From Vespa crabro (Eukaryota; Arthropoda; Insecta; Hymenoptera; Vespidae), in assembly GCF_910589235.1 (NCBI RefSeq), contig NC_060959.1, forward strand, positions 11,202,907 to 11,266,906: DNA of 64,000 nucleotides, written 5' to 3'. The translations under genes and the position numbers were made by a program. This document shows, piece after piece, positions 1 to 11,666 of this stretch. The notes beneath the pieces were generated by a model, which searched no databases, was not told where the DNA came from, and was given only the letters and a program-made list of their open reading frames with translations. The stretch's first letter is position 1, and every line of letters starts with the position of its first letter.

Positions 1-135
1 CTGAAATAGTATTGTCTCCAAAAAATTTTGAATTTAAAAAGATCTCGAATTAAATTTCCCTAAACTAATATTTTTCTAAACGTTCGATCGAGCTCCATGT
101 CGATAGTTTATAATATTTAGACTATAAAATATGTG

Positions 136-158
136 AAAAAAAAAAAAAAAAAAAAAAA
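136..158. repeat. Poly-A tract
   Basis: An A homopolymer of about 23 bp, followed by further A-rich sequence to 170, lies in the intron after exon 3 of the first gene. Confidence 0.9.
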
Positions 159-239
159 GAAAAAAAAACAGAAAAATAGAAAACGTATATATAATAATCC
201 TGATTTTAAAGCTACAATTTTCTAACAAGTAGAACTCAC

Positions 240-1066
240 CACGATTGTCCATAGAATTAACGCAACAATGTTTCTCGTGCGATGCAACGTATAAAAGATC
301 AACGGAATCCAACTTCGATGGATCATTTTCTATGCGTTTTTTGATAGACATCGGACAGCATGTACACTTTCTTCTCGTGAGATGTGTAAAATTATTCTTC
401 GTATCTCTTTCTAGGTCGTGACTTTTGTAAAAAAAAAAAAAAATTCGAATGATAATAATTCACGTTAAATTGATCTCAATCTTGATGGAAATCGTAAGGC
501 TCTCACTTGTATCGATCTACCGATTTTCTTGATTCAACATCGATAAATTGTTCGCGAGTTGATACTTTATCTAAAACGTCTCCAACGGCACTTTGATCAT
601 TCGACCATCTTGTAGATTCTTCGAAATATTCCTTATTATGTCGGCAACATGTACATTTGCTTTGTTTAATCGATAAACTTTGTTTTGCCGACAAATAACG
701 TGGATCATCATCGCTGTACACGGACGGCGAACAAAAACACTGTGATTTATCGTTGTTACTCATACATTTCGCGGACGAAGAGCTCACAGGTTGATCGTTC
801 TTGTTTTTCTTGATCCATTCTATTTCGGTCTATGATAAAAAAAAAGAAAAAAAAGAAAAAAAAGAAAAAAAAAAGAAAGAAAAGAAAATTTCATTCAGTA
901 TATTACTTGTTACCGCTTTTAAATAAAATTTCCCCGTTACTTTTCTTTTTACTTTATTGTCTTTAGATCTAACGCCGTAATCCTTCGGAAATTTTTTACG
1001 AGCACGACGAAAGGCGATCGATGCGGCGGCAAGCTGATGAGAAACCGACGGACAACCTTGTGACAT
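240..1066 (-). CDS. Unrecognised cysteine-containing protein, 5' part only (gene runs off the left edge)
   Basis: I do not recognise this protein. Three exons join in frame on the minus strand: 1066-914 (ATG at 1066-1064; an alternative donor after 941 also keeps frame), 829-507 and 421-240. Introns are GT..AG (donor GTAACA or GTAACG into acceptor ATAG; donor GTGAG into acceptor AAAAG after a poly-T tract). Exon 3 ends at a good donor, GTGAGT, in phase 1. A possible next acceptor (TTTCAG) sits at the very first bases of the window, so the rest lies outside. The visible ~219 residues are basic at the N-terminus and carry two similar cysteine clusters, KCTCCRH (exon 2) and KCTCCPM (exon 3), plus a later HCC. 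No signal peptide is visible. The ATG is preceded by TTTTTTCAAG, so an upstream 5' exon is possible. Function is unknown; the coding call rests on frame-consistent splicing and codon-like composition. Confidence 0.55.
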
Positions 1067-1731
1067 CTTGAAAAAATGTTTTCGATAGGTTCAATCATAT
1101 CTTTCAATATTTAAGATTTTCTTTGGTTATACGTACTTTAATCCAATTAATTTCTTCCGTTTGCCGTCATAACGTTCTAATCGATTGTCAAAGTCGATTA
1201 TACAAACTTTACGAAATTCACTTTATAAAAATAATATCATATAATTTCATTCCATTGTTCATATATCGATGAAGCAATCGGGAATCAAGGAAATAGTAAA
1301 TTGTATTTTCTAGTGGAAAATCAATCAAGATATAGAGAACTAAAAATTCGCGTAAATCCATAGACGTAAGCCGAACAAATTTGTTCATCGTTTTCCTTTC
1401 ACCGGACATATCAGGTCATAACACTAATCAGGGCAACGAGTAATTAGAAGCGAAAACACAGAGGCTTTAACGATGTTTGCTCGAAAACAGTTTACAACGA
1501 TACAGAGAACGGTTTCTGATCATTGACGGTGTTACAACACCGTCTATGTTACAACGTATTCGTCTGTTTCACAATTTTCTTGGTCGTCCTAAATTTACCT
1601 TTCGTCGAAAGCAAACTCCGTAACGTTACTGCAAACAACAAGGTAAAGAATTTTTTAACGAGATACTTTTAATACGATTACGCCAATTCATTTCTAATAT
1701 TAATGAACGCTCAAATTCTCAATGTTAATTG

Positions 1732-1737
1732 TTTATT
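1732..1737 (-). terminator. Candidate poly(A) signal of the KHDC4 gene
   Basis: TTTATT on the plus strand reads AATAAA on the minus strand, about 600 bp past the KHDC4 stop. Such hexamers are common in AT-rich DNA, so this is only a candidate. Confidence 0.3.
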
Positions 1738-2150
1738 TGTGCCTTCATAAAAAATTACATACTCCGTAACGGGTGGGGTCATTCAACAAACTGATGAGAA
1801 AACGCGATTTTTCTCGCGCAAGAAAAAGAAAATGGATTAACTTTGAGTCCGCTGATAATATCCGCGGATCGTCGTTAAAAAAAGAGATGTATAATTAAAA
1901 GTAATAATTGAAAGATTAATTGGATTAATTACAAACTAAATCTTTGTAAACTAAATCTTTCTAAAGCTTTGAAACTATACGAATGAACGTTCGACATCAC
2001 CATTTTCTCTATACGCTATAGTTTATAATAAATTTATCATTCGTTTCTTATAACTTACATAACTTAGATAGAAGTTCTGGAATATGTACAAATTTTTACA
2101 GAACAATATATCTTAACTGCTTTCTTTTTTTACAGTATACTTCAATAACC

Positions 2151-2185
2151 GTATATATATATGTATATATATATATATATATATA
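2151..2185. repeat. (TA)n microsatellite
   Basis: A TA dinucleotide run with one TG interruption, in the probable KHDC4 3' UTR or just beyond it. Confidence 0.9.
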
Positions 2186-2329
2186 ACCTATCAAGGAACA
2201 AATCGATATCAAATTGAAGTCATTCAACGATTCTCGTTAATTCGACGTTTTTTAGAGATCTTCATAAAGGATCTTATATATCAACGTTATTAATACATGC
2301 ATATAGCGCGAAAATCATATAAAATAACT

Positions 2330-5300
2330 TTAGTTCATCCATGGTGGACACGGCGCCGGTGGCTGATATGCTTGAGAGATTGGCACTTGATAATGCGGCG
2401 GCATAGTTTGCGCCGGATGCTGTGGCCGCTGTTGTTGATGCGGAGGTGGTGGTGGTGGTGGGTTGCAAATAGACTGCATCAATGGATGCGAATTGTAAGG
2501 TGGTGGTTTTGCAGCGTGCGGTGGTATTTGATTGTACTCGATATTCAGCGGATGATCCATCACCGTGTTTTGAATGGGAGAACGATTACCTTCTAAAGGA
2601 CCTATTTTCATAATAGCAATATAATTAACGATAATATAAATTTATAATTAATTATGATATACCTCTTGGTCTTATTTGTGGTGGTGGCATATTCGTTGGT
2701 GGCAAATTGGGAGGACATAACGCATGATGTTCTTCTCTTGGCATTGGTGGAGGTCTACCCCAAGGAGCTCTGATATGATGAGATTGCCAAGGTGCTTGCG
2801 GAGGTGGGGGTGGTGGTAATGGTGGTCCACTCGCAGGATTCATACCTCCGGATTCAGCGAGTAATACCGGTTCGTTACCTAATTATAGAAGAGTGAATAT
2901 TTCTTATCTATATCTATATAAGGATTAAATAGAATAAAAATTTCATGAACGTACCTGGATTTAGTCCCGTGTGCTTTGGATCGACGTTACGCTTTTCACC
3001 TGAATAATACAAATAATTAATATAACTATAACGACATCGATGAAACTATAAAAATTTTCTTTCGCATAAAATGCTTTTAGATTATGATATTGCGATTAGT
3101 ATTACGAAGGTATGCTAAAGTAACTTTGTGTTCTGCAGATTATTTTGCAAAAACAAATATTCTTGCCGGTTAAGTCCGTTTCTATATGATGATAATGCAT
3201 CCCAGCGATAAATAAAACACATGGCTTTTGTTAAAGCTAAAGATATAATCGTTAAATTAATTATAATTTCATTCGTCTTTCGAATTGGTTCCATCTTCTT
3301 TTTTGCATGATCGCTCGTACCAAACACGCTGCACTAATAAAATATAATTATTAATCCTGATTATAGTCTGGATCGATATTTATAGTACTAAAATGTAAAT
3401 ATTTTTAATGATACTTTTTCCTATATAGTATACTATTTAATAACAAAAGTATTCATCGAAAACGTTGCTTTCTTCTTATCCGGTTTAATTTTCTTTACCA
3501 GCATTTCTTACTGTAATATAAACATGAAATAATTAGAAACGAATTATCTCTAACGTCATAATCTCGTTGGTAGGATATTTCTGGAAATTTTATTTAATTC
3601 ATATTATCTGTTAAAGAAATTAATTATAGCTATTCCCTTTTCGGAAGAATTTCCATCGACTGTAGAAAGATACGTTATCCTAGAATTTATATTGAAAATA
3701 TTACAATATTTCAATGCTTGTTATATTCGGGATTCTCGGCATATATTTAATAAAAGGCCAGATCCATATTTCTCTAGTGTCTTTGACATTCTGAAATAAA
3801 AACTTGGCTTATTACATAATGTTCAAGTTTGCATACGAATATGAATTAGTAATTAATAAGAAACATTACTAAAAAAAAAAAAAAAAGCAGTAAAATTAGA
3901 ATGCCTGAGTCAACTACTGTAGCCATACAGTATGTGCAAAGTTTCATAAAATCCAAATAATAAGAAACAAAGTTGAAGCAGCTAAAGTAGCAGTGTCACA
4001 AATCCTTTTGTCAATCTCGTGCCCATCTGTAAAGTATTTAGGCAAATTTAAAAGAAGCGATTTACCAAAAAATAGAAATTAAAAAACACCTATAACATTT
4101 TTTATATCATTTTTATAAGAATATATTTACATTAAATAACACTACAGTCTAAGAGTATTGAGAAAAAATGCTAGATACTTTATTTTCAATAATTATAAAC
4201 ACGCATTAAGAATAAATGTATAAAGGAACGACTTTACATCGATGGTCGAAAATTATTCTTGATTGAAATACTACATGTTTGTTTGTTTGTTTGTTTTTTT
4301 ATGCTTATGGCAAATAAAAATTGTCTACCATAAACAATAATCAATTTGCGTGTGTAAAGTCTTTCCCCGTGATGAATATATTATGTTGGTATGCCATTTA
4401 AAAAAAATATCTAGCATTTTTTCGCATAAAATACTCTTAGTTACAGACCTGGATGTGGAGGTGGCATTAGCAGCTTGTTTCGATCTCCATGGGGTAGGCC
4501 GGCACCTGCTGGCGATGGACCATGTAAGACTTGCTGTTGACGTTCACCTTCTCTGCTTAAACAATTCAGTTGAACTCATTAATTTTTAAGTTGTTAACAG
4601 GACGCAAGCATTTCATATATTAATGTAAAAGTCACCTGATGCACACCCATGGCTATTTCTGAAATATTAAGAACAAGCCTGAATTCACCAGATGATAATT
4701 AATAGTATCAAAATTTATTTCATTACGTATTAACGGTATGTCGATTATTTAAAGGATAATTCTACAAAATAAAACTTAATTTTATGATGCATACGTTTGG
4801 CTTGCTACTGATGATGAAGGAACTTATAATTAACAATGAAAGCAAAAATCTCTTTTTAAATATAAAAACCTCCATTGTGCAAACTGCTTAATTTAAATGA
4901 CAATTAAGCTTGTTTATTAATTATTTTCCTTTTCAAATCTTATAGATAACTGAATTATCCCATGATATGAACAAATCTATGTAAATGTATTTTTCGTAAT
5001 AGAATTATAATTATGTGGATTAATAAAACTCTATATATCCATACATTAATTTTGACGTATGACAATAATGTACAATCAGCCATATGGCCCGTAATTATTT
5101 TAATTTAAATCGCAAGAATTCATTGTAAATTTCTTCGTACATATGAATATATCGAGTTTCTTTTTTCTTGAGGTAATAGAAAAATTCGTCGTAATTAAAT
5201 AATGATTATATCTAAAACACAATACTTAACAAATAATCGATAATACATGCTGAATAATTAGAAAAATTGTGAATCGACAAATGTGAAATTTCACGATCGT

Positions 5301-8300
5301 CAGTTCATCGACAATAAATAAAATTATTACATAGATCTGTTTAATTTCATAAGAAATCCATATAGTCGTCAAAGTTTACTCGGTCTTGGTAAAGGCAGGT
5401 TTCTGTAAAAAATTTGTTCAAACAATAATACGATTGTTTCAATTTAAATGTTACCTTTGTTACTTTCCTGCTACATTTTGTACAATATCTCTTCGCACTG
5501 TTAACTAATTGTAACATAAATTTAAATAAGCAAAACAATGCTTTACCAATGCCGATATATATTTAAATTATAAATAATATAGGAAGAAAAAGATATGCTT
5601 TGCAAGAAAGCAAAGTATTAGATTAGATTTATTTAAGTAAAAATTTCTAAGATAAGAACTAAACTATAGATCTCTTGTTACTAATCTTCTCAAAGAACAC
5701 TTTGCTTATACTAAATCAGCTTTACACAAAGATAACTTGATTTTTATACCTAAGTGATTGTCCTACTATCGGCGTACAAGTTATCGTAAATGACTGATAT
5801 GAATTTGTTAAGATAAACAAACTGAAATAACGTATGCATGTGCTTACCCTGTGCCATGACGCTGAGCAGGTAAAGGGCCACATTGATACGGTGGTGGTTC
5901 CTGTTCGTAAACATTGATTTTATTTGTGCATTATATTATTTATCATGCATATAGAGACATTTGAATAATTAATAATCGTAAATATACCTGATTTCCTTCT
6001 ATATCAGAAAACCTTCTCTTCACCCCATGAGGTTTCTGTTGTTCAGGCGAATCTGGCTTTTGTTCGAACGGTTGATGTTGGGGTGTTTGCACTGTATAAT
6101 GCACTTGGGCCGGTATATGCCCATTTTGATATTGCATATGGGGAGTATGATATTGTATTTGCGCTTGTATTTGTGGCGGGGGTGCATTATGAAGTGGCAT
6201 ATTTCCAGGTGGCATTTGTACCTAATAGTCGAAGGAAACGTTATAAAACATTCATTATCATTTGTTTATTTCTATTACCATTTGCATTTATATATTTTTC
6301 TTTTCGTTATTTCTAAGAACGAAATTACCTGCAGCTGGCCCTGAGAGTGAGGTATCTGCTGTGGTTGCTGCGCTTGATAAAGCCATGGAGCATTTTGTGG
6401 AGGAGGAGGTGCCTGCGTTGGTGGAGGTACGCTAGTAAGAACATTCATCGAATTTTGCATTTGTGCCACTGACGGAGGGGGTACTATTTGCGGGGGAGGC
6501 ACCGGCTGCGGCAGTGGACCTTGCTCGTCCTGTTGATGCTGAATTTCACCTCCTTGAGGTAATGGGGGTTGCTGAGGATGTTGGGGAGATTGAGCATTAG
6601 GAACCAAAAAAGTTTGAGTAGACGGTGGTGGAACTTGTAAGTGAAATTGTGGAGGATGACCCTCAAATTGAGGTGGAATCATATGCTGTGCTACAGCTTG
6701 AGGTTGTTCATGATTCTGTTGTATTTGTGGTGGCACAATATGTTCTCCAGGCTGTAGAACGAACTGCGCTTGTGATTGTGAGACAGGTGCCTGTACCTGC
6801 TGGTACTGTATTTGATAAGTTTGAGGCACAGGAGGTGGTGGTTGGTTTGGAGGGAAGTTAGGTGGAGGAAAATGAAGATGTAATAATGGTGGTGGCGGTT
6901 GTTGAGTTATATTTAGAGGAGTTGCTGGAGGTGGTTGTTGTAAGTTAACATTAACAGTCTCAATCATTCCTTGCGAAGGTGTTGCAGGTCTTTGTACACT
7001 GGGTTGGGTATAAACATATGACACTGCCCCACTAACTGGCACACTGGCAGTCGAAATGAAATTCTGTTGAGCTGGACTTTGTGGTGGTGGTTGACTCATA
7101 ACATACATTTGAGCAACAGGCTGCGGTGATGCTTGTGACCCTGGTTGGATACCTTGAATTTGTAGCGGTTGTCCAGGATGAATCTGATATTGCACTTGAC
7201 TTACGCTTGATGGAGGCCCAATTAATTGTACTTGTCCAACAGGTGGTGGTGGCATAAAAGTTTGTATTTCCTTAAAATAAAAATGACGAATGTAATCAAT
7301 GCATCATCCCTATTAATGGACAATATTTTATACTCCGTCAATAATGTTAATAACGAGCGACATCTTTCATCGAGAAACTTCTTTGAGCGAGACATAACAT
7401 TTTACGCAACACAGGTTACCTTTTGAAACAACAAAAGAGTTTCTTTCCGATAGATGGTACTTGCCATCAAAGTTATCGACAGAACATGAAGCAATGACTC
7501 TCTCTCTCTCTCTCTCCCCTCTGCCGTTACCTCCTTCGCAGCTCTTTTTCTATAGATAAGATTTTCCGATAAAACAATTGATTTCCAACTGACTAAAATA
7601 ATACCTGAGGTTGGTTAGGAGGTACTAATGGTCCTGAATGAGGTGGTATATGTACTCCTGGAGGAGGAACTGTTACTCCAGGACCTGGTGCACCAGCTAC
7701 CGTAGCTGTTAAAATAGTTGCTGGTAGTGTTACCACGTTACTTTGAGGATGTTGTATTATATCTGTCAAAAATATAATTCCATATAGATTTTGTCGTCTT
7801 ATATAGTTAGTTAGTGATAAGACGATATTCGTGTATATAATCGAAATAAAATGTATGATCACAAATTGTACCTTGATGTTGTATTGTAACGACATTAGGC
7901 TGCCCTAAAGTACCAATGTTCATAGTTTGAAACTGTGCTGTAAAATAATAATAAATTTTTAATAGTAAATTTAATATCGATATTTCTTTTCAATGGATAT
8001 AAATGCAAAAACAAAAGTGAACAGTACATGGCTGTATTTGTGGTTGTTCTATGACCTGCTGAGATTGCACCGGCGGTGGCTGTTGTTGTATATAAGTTTG
8101 CAGCTCAGACTGCATTGTTTGTATTAAATTAATTGCCAACTGTTTTGCATTTTGTAATCCTTCTGGTTTTGGATGTCTATAAAATCAAAAGTTAACAGAA
8201 ATTTATTTGATGGAAACAATATTGATAATAAAATGTATAAAGCAATGACAAACATCTTACTCTATATGTAAATGAAGTGGCTCAGGAGATTCAGATCCTA

Positions 8301-8966
8301 AAACAGGATCTATAAATTGCGAGTTTCTTCCCCTTAAAGTTACATTTGCACCAGTCTCTCCTCTTATATATAATAAATTTGCTCCGCCAATGCCTATAAT
8401 TCTTCCTCGCAAATCAAAACCTTGTGGTGCATTTTCTATACCGATGCATATCTTTTCCTGTCAAAAAGTATATACTTCTTGTCATCAAATAGAAAATATC
8501 TTAAAAAGAATTTATAATTATCTTTCAATCTATCATTTTCTATTAGATTATAAATAACATAAATTATATCTTACTACTGATGTAATTCCAGAATGTAAAC
8601 TCATAAGAGGCGGAGGTGCATTAGTAAATCGACTTGGTCTATTTAATGAACTTTGATGTTCTGCCTTAATAATTTCATTAATTTTTTGTATGGCCACTGT
8701 TAAATCAATGATCTATTTAAAAAAAACGTTTCTATATAAAATTAAATAAGAGAAAATAACATTACATACAGTCAACATTATGTTTTGAATGTCCTTGTAT
8801 GTATAAGTATAAAGGCCGTTCATTGGGACAACGTAACTTTTCTTGTTCTGTCATAAAACGTCCACGAGTAGACACCGTAGCTCCTAAACAGAAGATACAA
8901 AATATAAAATATTTCATACATTATATATATATATACATACATATATATATATACATATATATATAT

Positions 8967-9008
<42 letters not shown>

Positions 9009-9270
9009 ATATTAAAATTTAATTCTTTTCAATCTTACTAGAGAAAGAATTAATTTCATCTTGTATGTAACCTTTAGTGAGTAATGTTCTAGCACTAGGA
9101 GGTGTCTCATTGATTTCAAACTCTGAAGTATATGTCTCCCCGCTTTTGAACGTTATCTGATTAAAAATATTGGTGTTAATGATATGAAATTAAATGGAAA
9201 GAAAAAGAAAGATATATTGTATAACTACCTTGTTGCCTGATTCAGAATTTCTAACCTTTTCTTTAGCCAT
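2330..9270 (-). CDS. KHDC4: KH homology domain-containing protein 4 (KHDC4/BLOM7-type RNA-binding protein)
   Basis: KHDC4-family proteins bind RNA and associate with the spliceosome in the nucleus (family knowledge). Fifteen exons join in frame: 9270-9229, 9156-9039, 8883-8770, 8696-8575, 8457-8261, 8176-8028, 7937-7872, 7762-7605, 7270-6329, 6221-5988, 5900-5848, 4555-4449, 2999-2955, 2878-2663, 2601-2330. They total 2835 nt, or 944 aa plus stop. Residues ~20-105 match the first KH-like unit, with hallmark segments LLTKGYIQDEI and ATVSTRGRFMT and then RPLYLYIQG. Residues ~133-225 form the second KH unit, with a GIGG loop inside RIIGIGGANLLYIRGETGA and then EHPKPEGLQNAK. The rest is disordered and Pro/Gln-rich, ending with a KRRFSDIEG motif, a LLMPPPHPG motif and the terminal PCPPWMN. 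Human KHDC4 is near 614 aa, so this protein is much longer, mainly through the 942-bp exon 9. A TATCGATA (DRE-like) element lies just upstream. The intron between exons 12 and 13 contains another ORF. Confidence 0.92.
3115..3504 (-). CDS. Candidate nested two-exon gene for a 94-aa single-pass membrane microprotein
   Basis: Two ORF segments join in frame inside KHDC4 intron 12 on the same strand: exon A 3504-3434 (ATG at 3504-3502, 23 codons plus 2 nt, donor GTATAC) and exon B 3328-3115 (acceptor TTAGTGCAG, 70 codons plus TAG). The 104-105 bp intron is a normal insect size. The predicted protein starts MLVKKIKPDKKKATF, has a basic middle (HAKKKMEPIRK) and one hydrophobic stretch (IIINLTIISLALTKAMCFIY, about residues 46-65), then a polar C-terminus. 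This N-basic/single-TM layout resembles small mitochondrial or ER membrane proteins, but I do not recognise the family. A TTACAG acceptor just before the ATG suggests an upstream 5' UTR exon. It could also be an alternative terminal exon of KHDC4 transcripts or chance. Codon choice looks coding-like. Confidence 0.45.
3329..4448. other. Rest of KHDC4 intron 12
   Basis: AT-rich intronic sequence. Apart from the nested ORF exon at 3434-3504 and a 17-bp poly-A at 3871-3887, I see nothing coding. Confidence 0.6.
4556..5847. other. KHDC4 intron 11
   Basis: A 1.3-kb AT-rich intron. The minus ORF at 5347-5538 is short, lacks frame-consistent splice partners and was not called. Confidence 0.65.
7497..7516. 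repeat. (CT)n tract in KHDC4 intron 8
   Basis: A run of TC dinucleotides in the intron between exons 8 and 9. Confidence 0.85.
8921..9006. repeat. (TA)n/(TACA)n compound microsatellite in KHDC4 intron 2
   Basis: About 86 bp of TA repeats interrupted by TACATACA units fills most of the 155-bp intron between exons 2 and 3, only ~30 bp from the exon 2 donor. Confidence 0.9.
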
Positions 9271-9290
9271 GGAGATTAAATGTAGACTGT

Positions 9291-9311
9291 CATTTATATA
9301 CACTATCGATA
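9291..9311 (-). promoter_or_regulatory. Probable KHDC4 core promoter elements (DRE-like TATCGATA and a TATA-like box)
   Basis: TATCGATA at 9304-9311 is the palindromic DNA-replication-related element core, typical of insect housekeeping promoters. A minus-strand TATATAAATG at 9291-9300 is TATA-like. Both lie 20-41 bp upstream of the KHDC4 ATG, which would leave a very short 5' UTR if the TATA-like box were used, so transcription may start further upstream. Confidence 0.4.
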
Positions 9312-10218
9312 TTATTTAAATATCATATAAACTTCATGTTACGTTATAAAATTACGATCTTCAATTATAACAATCAATCGAATAAATTTCTCTTCGGTAT
9401 CATTTGCTAATCGCATAAGGTAGAGGTTAAATTCAAAGACGTGTAATTTTTTAAACTTATCTCAATCCATGATGATTAATTTTTTTCATAAATATTTAAA
9501 CTTTCTTCAATAACATATTAATCGTATGTTCACCATAAGAATTTTTACAATTATTTACAATTATAAAACGCAGTTCGTTAACATCACAAGTCCGATGCTA
9601 TTTGTCGTCACTGACTGGACAAAACTTAGAGTCAGTGAAGCCACAATGGAGAAGCAGCCGACTTTATGTTATATCGACGATTATATCACGTGGCAATATA
9701 TCAATTAATCTTTGATTTATTTTTATGCGATTGAAACCACTCGATAATAACCATTGAACTGACCATTACGTGTATGAATTGCATCGGATGACCAGAATGA
9801 CGTCTTTTCAATCGTTTTCTTTTCTTTTCTTTTTCTTTTTCTTTTTTTTCTTCTTTTTATCTTTTTACAATTTACGTTTTGCGAATTTAGAAAAAAAGAA
9901 AAAAAAATAGAACATTTAAAAAATCATTTCTCTAATCTTAAGTTTAACTTCTTTTCACGATATTACACACATTTTTACTAAAATATTAACTTCGTAATAA
10001 CGAAATGAAATTTCCTCGTAAGAATAAGAACTGATCGTTCTCACTGATTTCCAATTATTACAAACAATCGGAATATTATAAATTACAATTATATAATCGT
10101 TATATTGAAGAATTTTTTTTCTTTATAATTATATTAGAAAAATACATATTCTAAAGAATATGGCTAAGGAAAAAATTATAATACAATGAGAGGCAGCTTG
10201 TATTCATTGAACAAATAC
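9312..10218. other. Intergenic spacer between KHDC4 and the BTBD gene
   Basis: AT-rich sequence with a pyrimidine-rich run (about 9817-9865). The plus-strand ORF 9526-9708 shows no domain or splice support. No RNA gene seen. Confidence 0.6.
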
Positions 10219-10224
10219 TTTATT
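10219..10224 (-). terminator. Candidate poly(A) signal of the BTBD gene
   Basis: On the minus strand this reads AATAAA in the context GAAATAAAGT, about 1.44 kb past the BTBD stop codon. Use of this site implies a long 3' UTR across 11666-10200. Confidence 0.35.
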
Positions 10225-11005
10225 TCAAATACTTAACATTATATGTGCATTTTCCGTTCTATAAATACAATTTAATTTAATTACAAATTGTTATTCACAC
10301 ATTTGCGATACTAATAAAAATAATATTACTAGGATGATTTTAATATTTCTTGTGCAGATATATTGTTGACTTGGTTGTGTTGTCAATTGATATTTAAGCA
10401 AGGCTCAAAATCCATAATGTTGACTCATCTAATAATGGAAGAAGTTCATAAATTCTGTAATATTTCTTTCAAATCCAGTGGCAGCTAATTAATATGATTA
10501 GAAAGAGTTATATCGTTTTAACCTTGTTATTTTTTTCTATAAGAATGTGTAGAGATATTTTAGAACAATTTTTTACTAAAAAATTTAATAATGTTTAACA
10601 TCATAATGACAAGACAATTGTCATAATGACTGATAAAACATTCGAAATTGATGAACATACCTTTGTATTAGATCTCAAGAAATATTCAAACATATCTGTA
10701 GTTTTTTAATGATCTAATTTTTTATTATTCTCTCTAATACCTGCTGTCTTTCTTATTATCTTTTTTGATATTAGATTGTGAAATACATCTATACAAAGAA
10801 TACTGCATACTTTCCAAAATCGATATGAGGTTCTTCTTAAAACTAATTTTTACTAAAAAATATTTCAGAAGCATTAGGCTCTGTTATTCTTGCTTTGCAT
10901 TGAGATACATTGCATATATGTATTGTTTTATTTATTATTTTCAATCAAGATATATATTTATTGGAAAGAATCATTTTGCATTGATATTTTGTTTAAATAA
11001 CCAAA

Positions 11006-11036
<31 letters not shown>

Positions 11037-11070
11037 TTGTCTCACTCTCTCTTTGTCCGTTTATTTTTTT
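11006..11070. repeat. (CT)n-rich tract
   Basis: CT dinucleotide run with two short interruptions, inside the probable BTBD 3' UTR. Confidence 0.85.
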
Positions 11071-11517
11071 TCTTTTCAACTATTTTAACTATCTTCTTTT
11101 GTCTCAAGTATACACTAATCAAAGGGATAGAAAAATAGACAGATTGTCTTCAGTTGTAAGAATTGATATTGATTGCAGAATTAATTTTGATTAATTGGAT
11201 AATGAAAAGGTAAAATATTTACTTTGCATTTGAATATGTATCAGTGGCACAGATCAGTCTCTTTTTCTAATAAGGCCCTCCTAAGACTCACAAGTTCCAT
11301 TCCCAGTGCTCAGTTTGATACAGAAGGATCTAAGCACCATTTGTAAACAGAATAAAGCTTAAGCAAAAGCTGCATCCCTTAATATAAATCGAAGACACCA
11401 TGTTAACAACAAAATTTAAACTTGCTTAATCCTTTGGCATGCTCGTGGACTATTCATGCTGACTATATCACTCTATTTGACATCCGTAAAATATATATAA
11501 TCGATCGAAAAAAAAAG

Positions 11518-11523
11518 AAATAT

Positions 11524-11570
<47 letters not shown>

Positions 11571-11580
11571 TATATATATC
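11518..11580. repeat. (ATATAC)n hexanucleotide microsatellite
   Basis: About eight copies of ATATAC grading into plain TA repeats, roughly 90 bp past the BTBD stop on the transcribed minus strand, so probably in the 3' UTR. Confidence 0.9.
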
Positions 11581-11666
11581 TTTATACAATTCAATTTGTA
11601 TGTAATCGATTCAGAGCGATGAATAAGGTAAAAGGAGGAATGTTATATTTGTGTCCACGGGATTTC

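Larger units (their letters stand above)
1067..2329. other. Spacer between the first gene and KHDC4, including the KHDC4 3' UTR
   Basis: The right part downstream of the KHDC4 stop (2330) is its probable 3' UTR, containing a (TA)n tract at 2151-2185. A minus-strand 63-codon ORF at 1218-1409 has no splice or homology support and was not called. I see no RNA gene here. Confidence 0.6.

Noticed and set aside
1218..1409. 63-codon minus-strand ORF starting MSGERKTMNKF
   Set aside because: Codon use is not implausible, but there is no splice donor that joins it in frame to the neighbouring exons, no domain and no hydrophobic or other clear pattern.
2274..2596. ORFs overlapping the last KHDC4 exon in other frames (Trp-rich plus-strand, Ala/Thr-rich minus-strand)
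   Set aside because: They are shadows of the Pro-rich KHDC4 frame.
5347..5538. Minus-strand ORF in KHDC4 intron 11
   Set aside because: AT-rich, no in-frame splice partner; its cysteine-containing sequence shows no recognisable domain.
9526..9708. 60-codon plus-strand ORF upstream of KHDC4
   Set aside because: No domain, no promoter, codon use like random AT-rich sequence.
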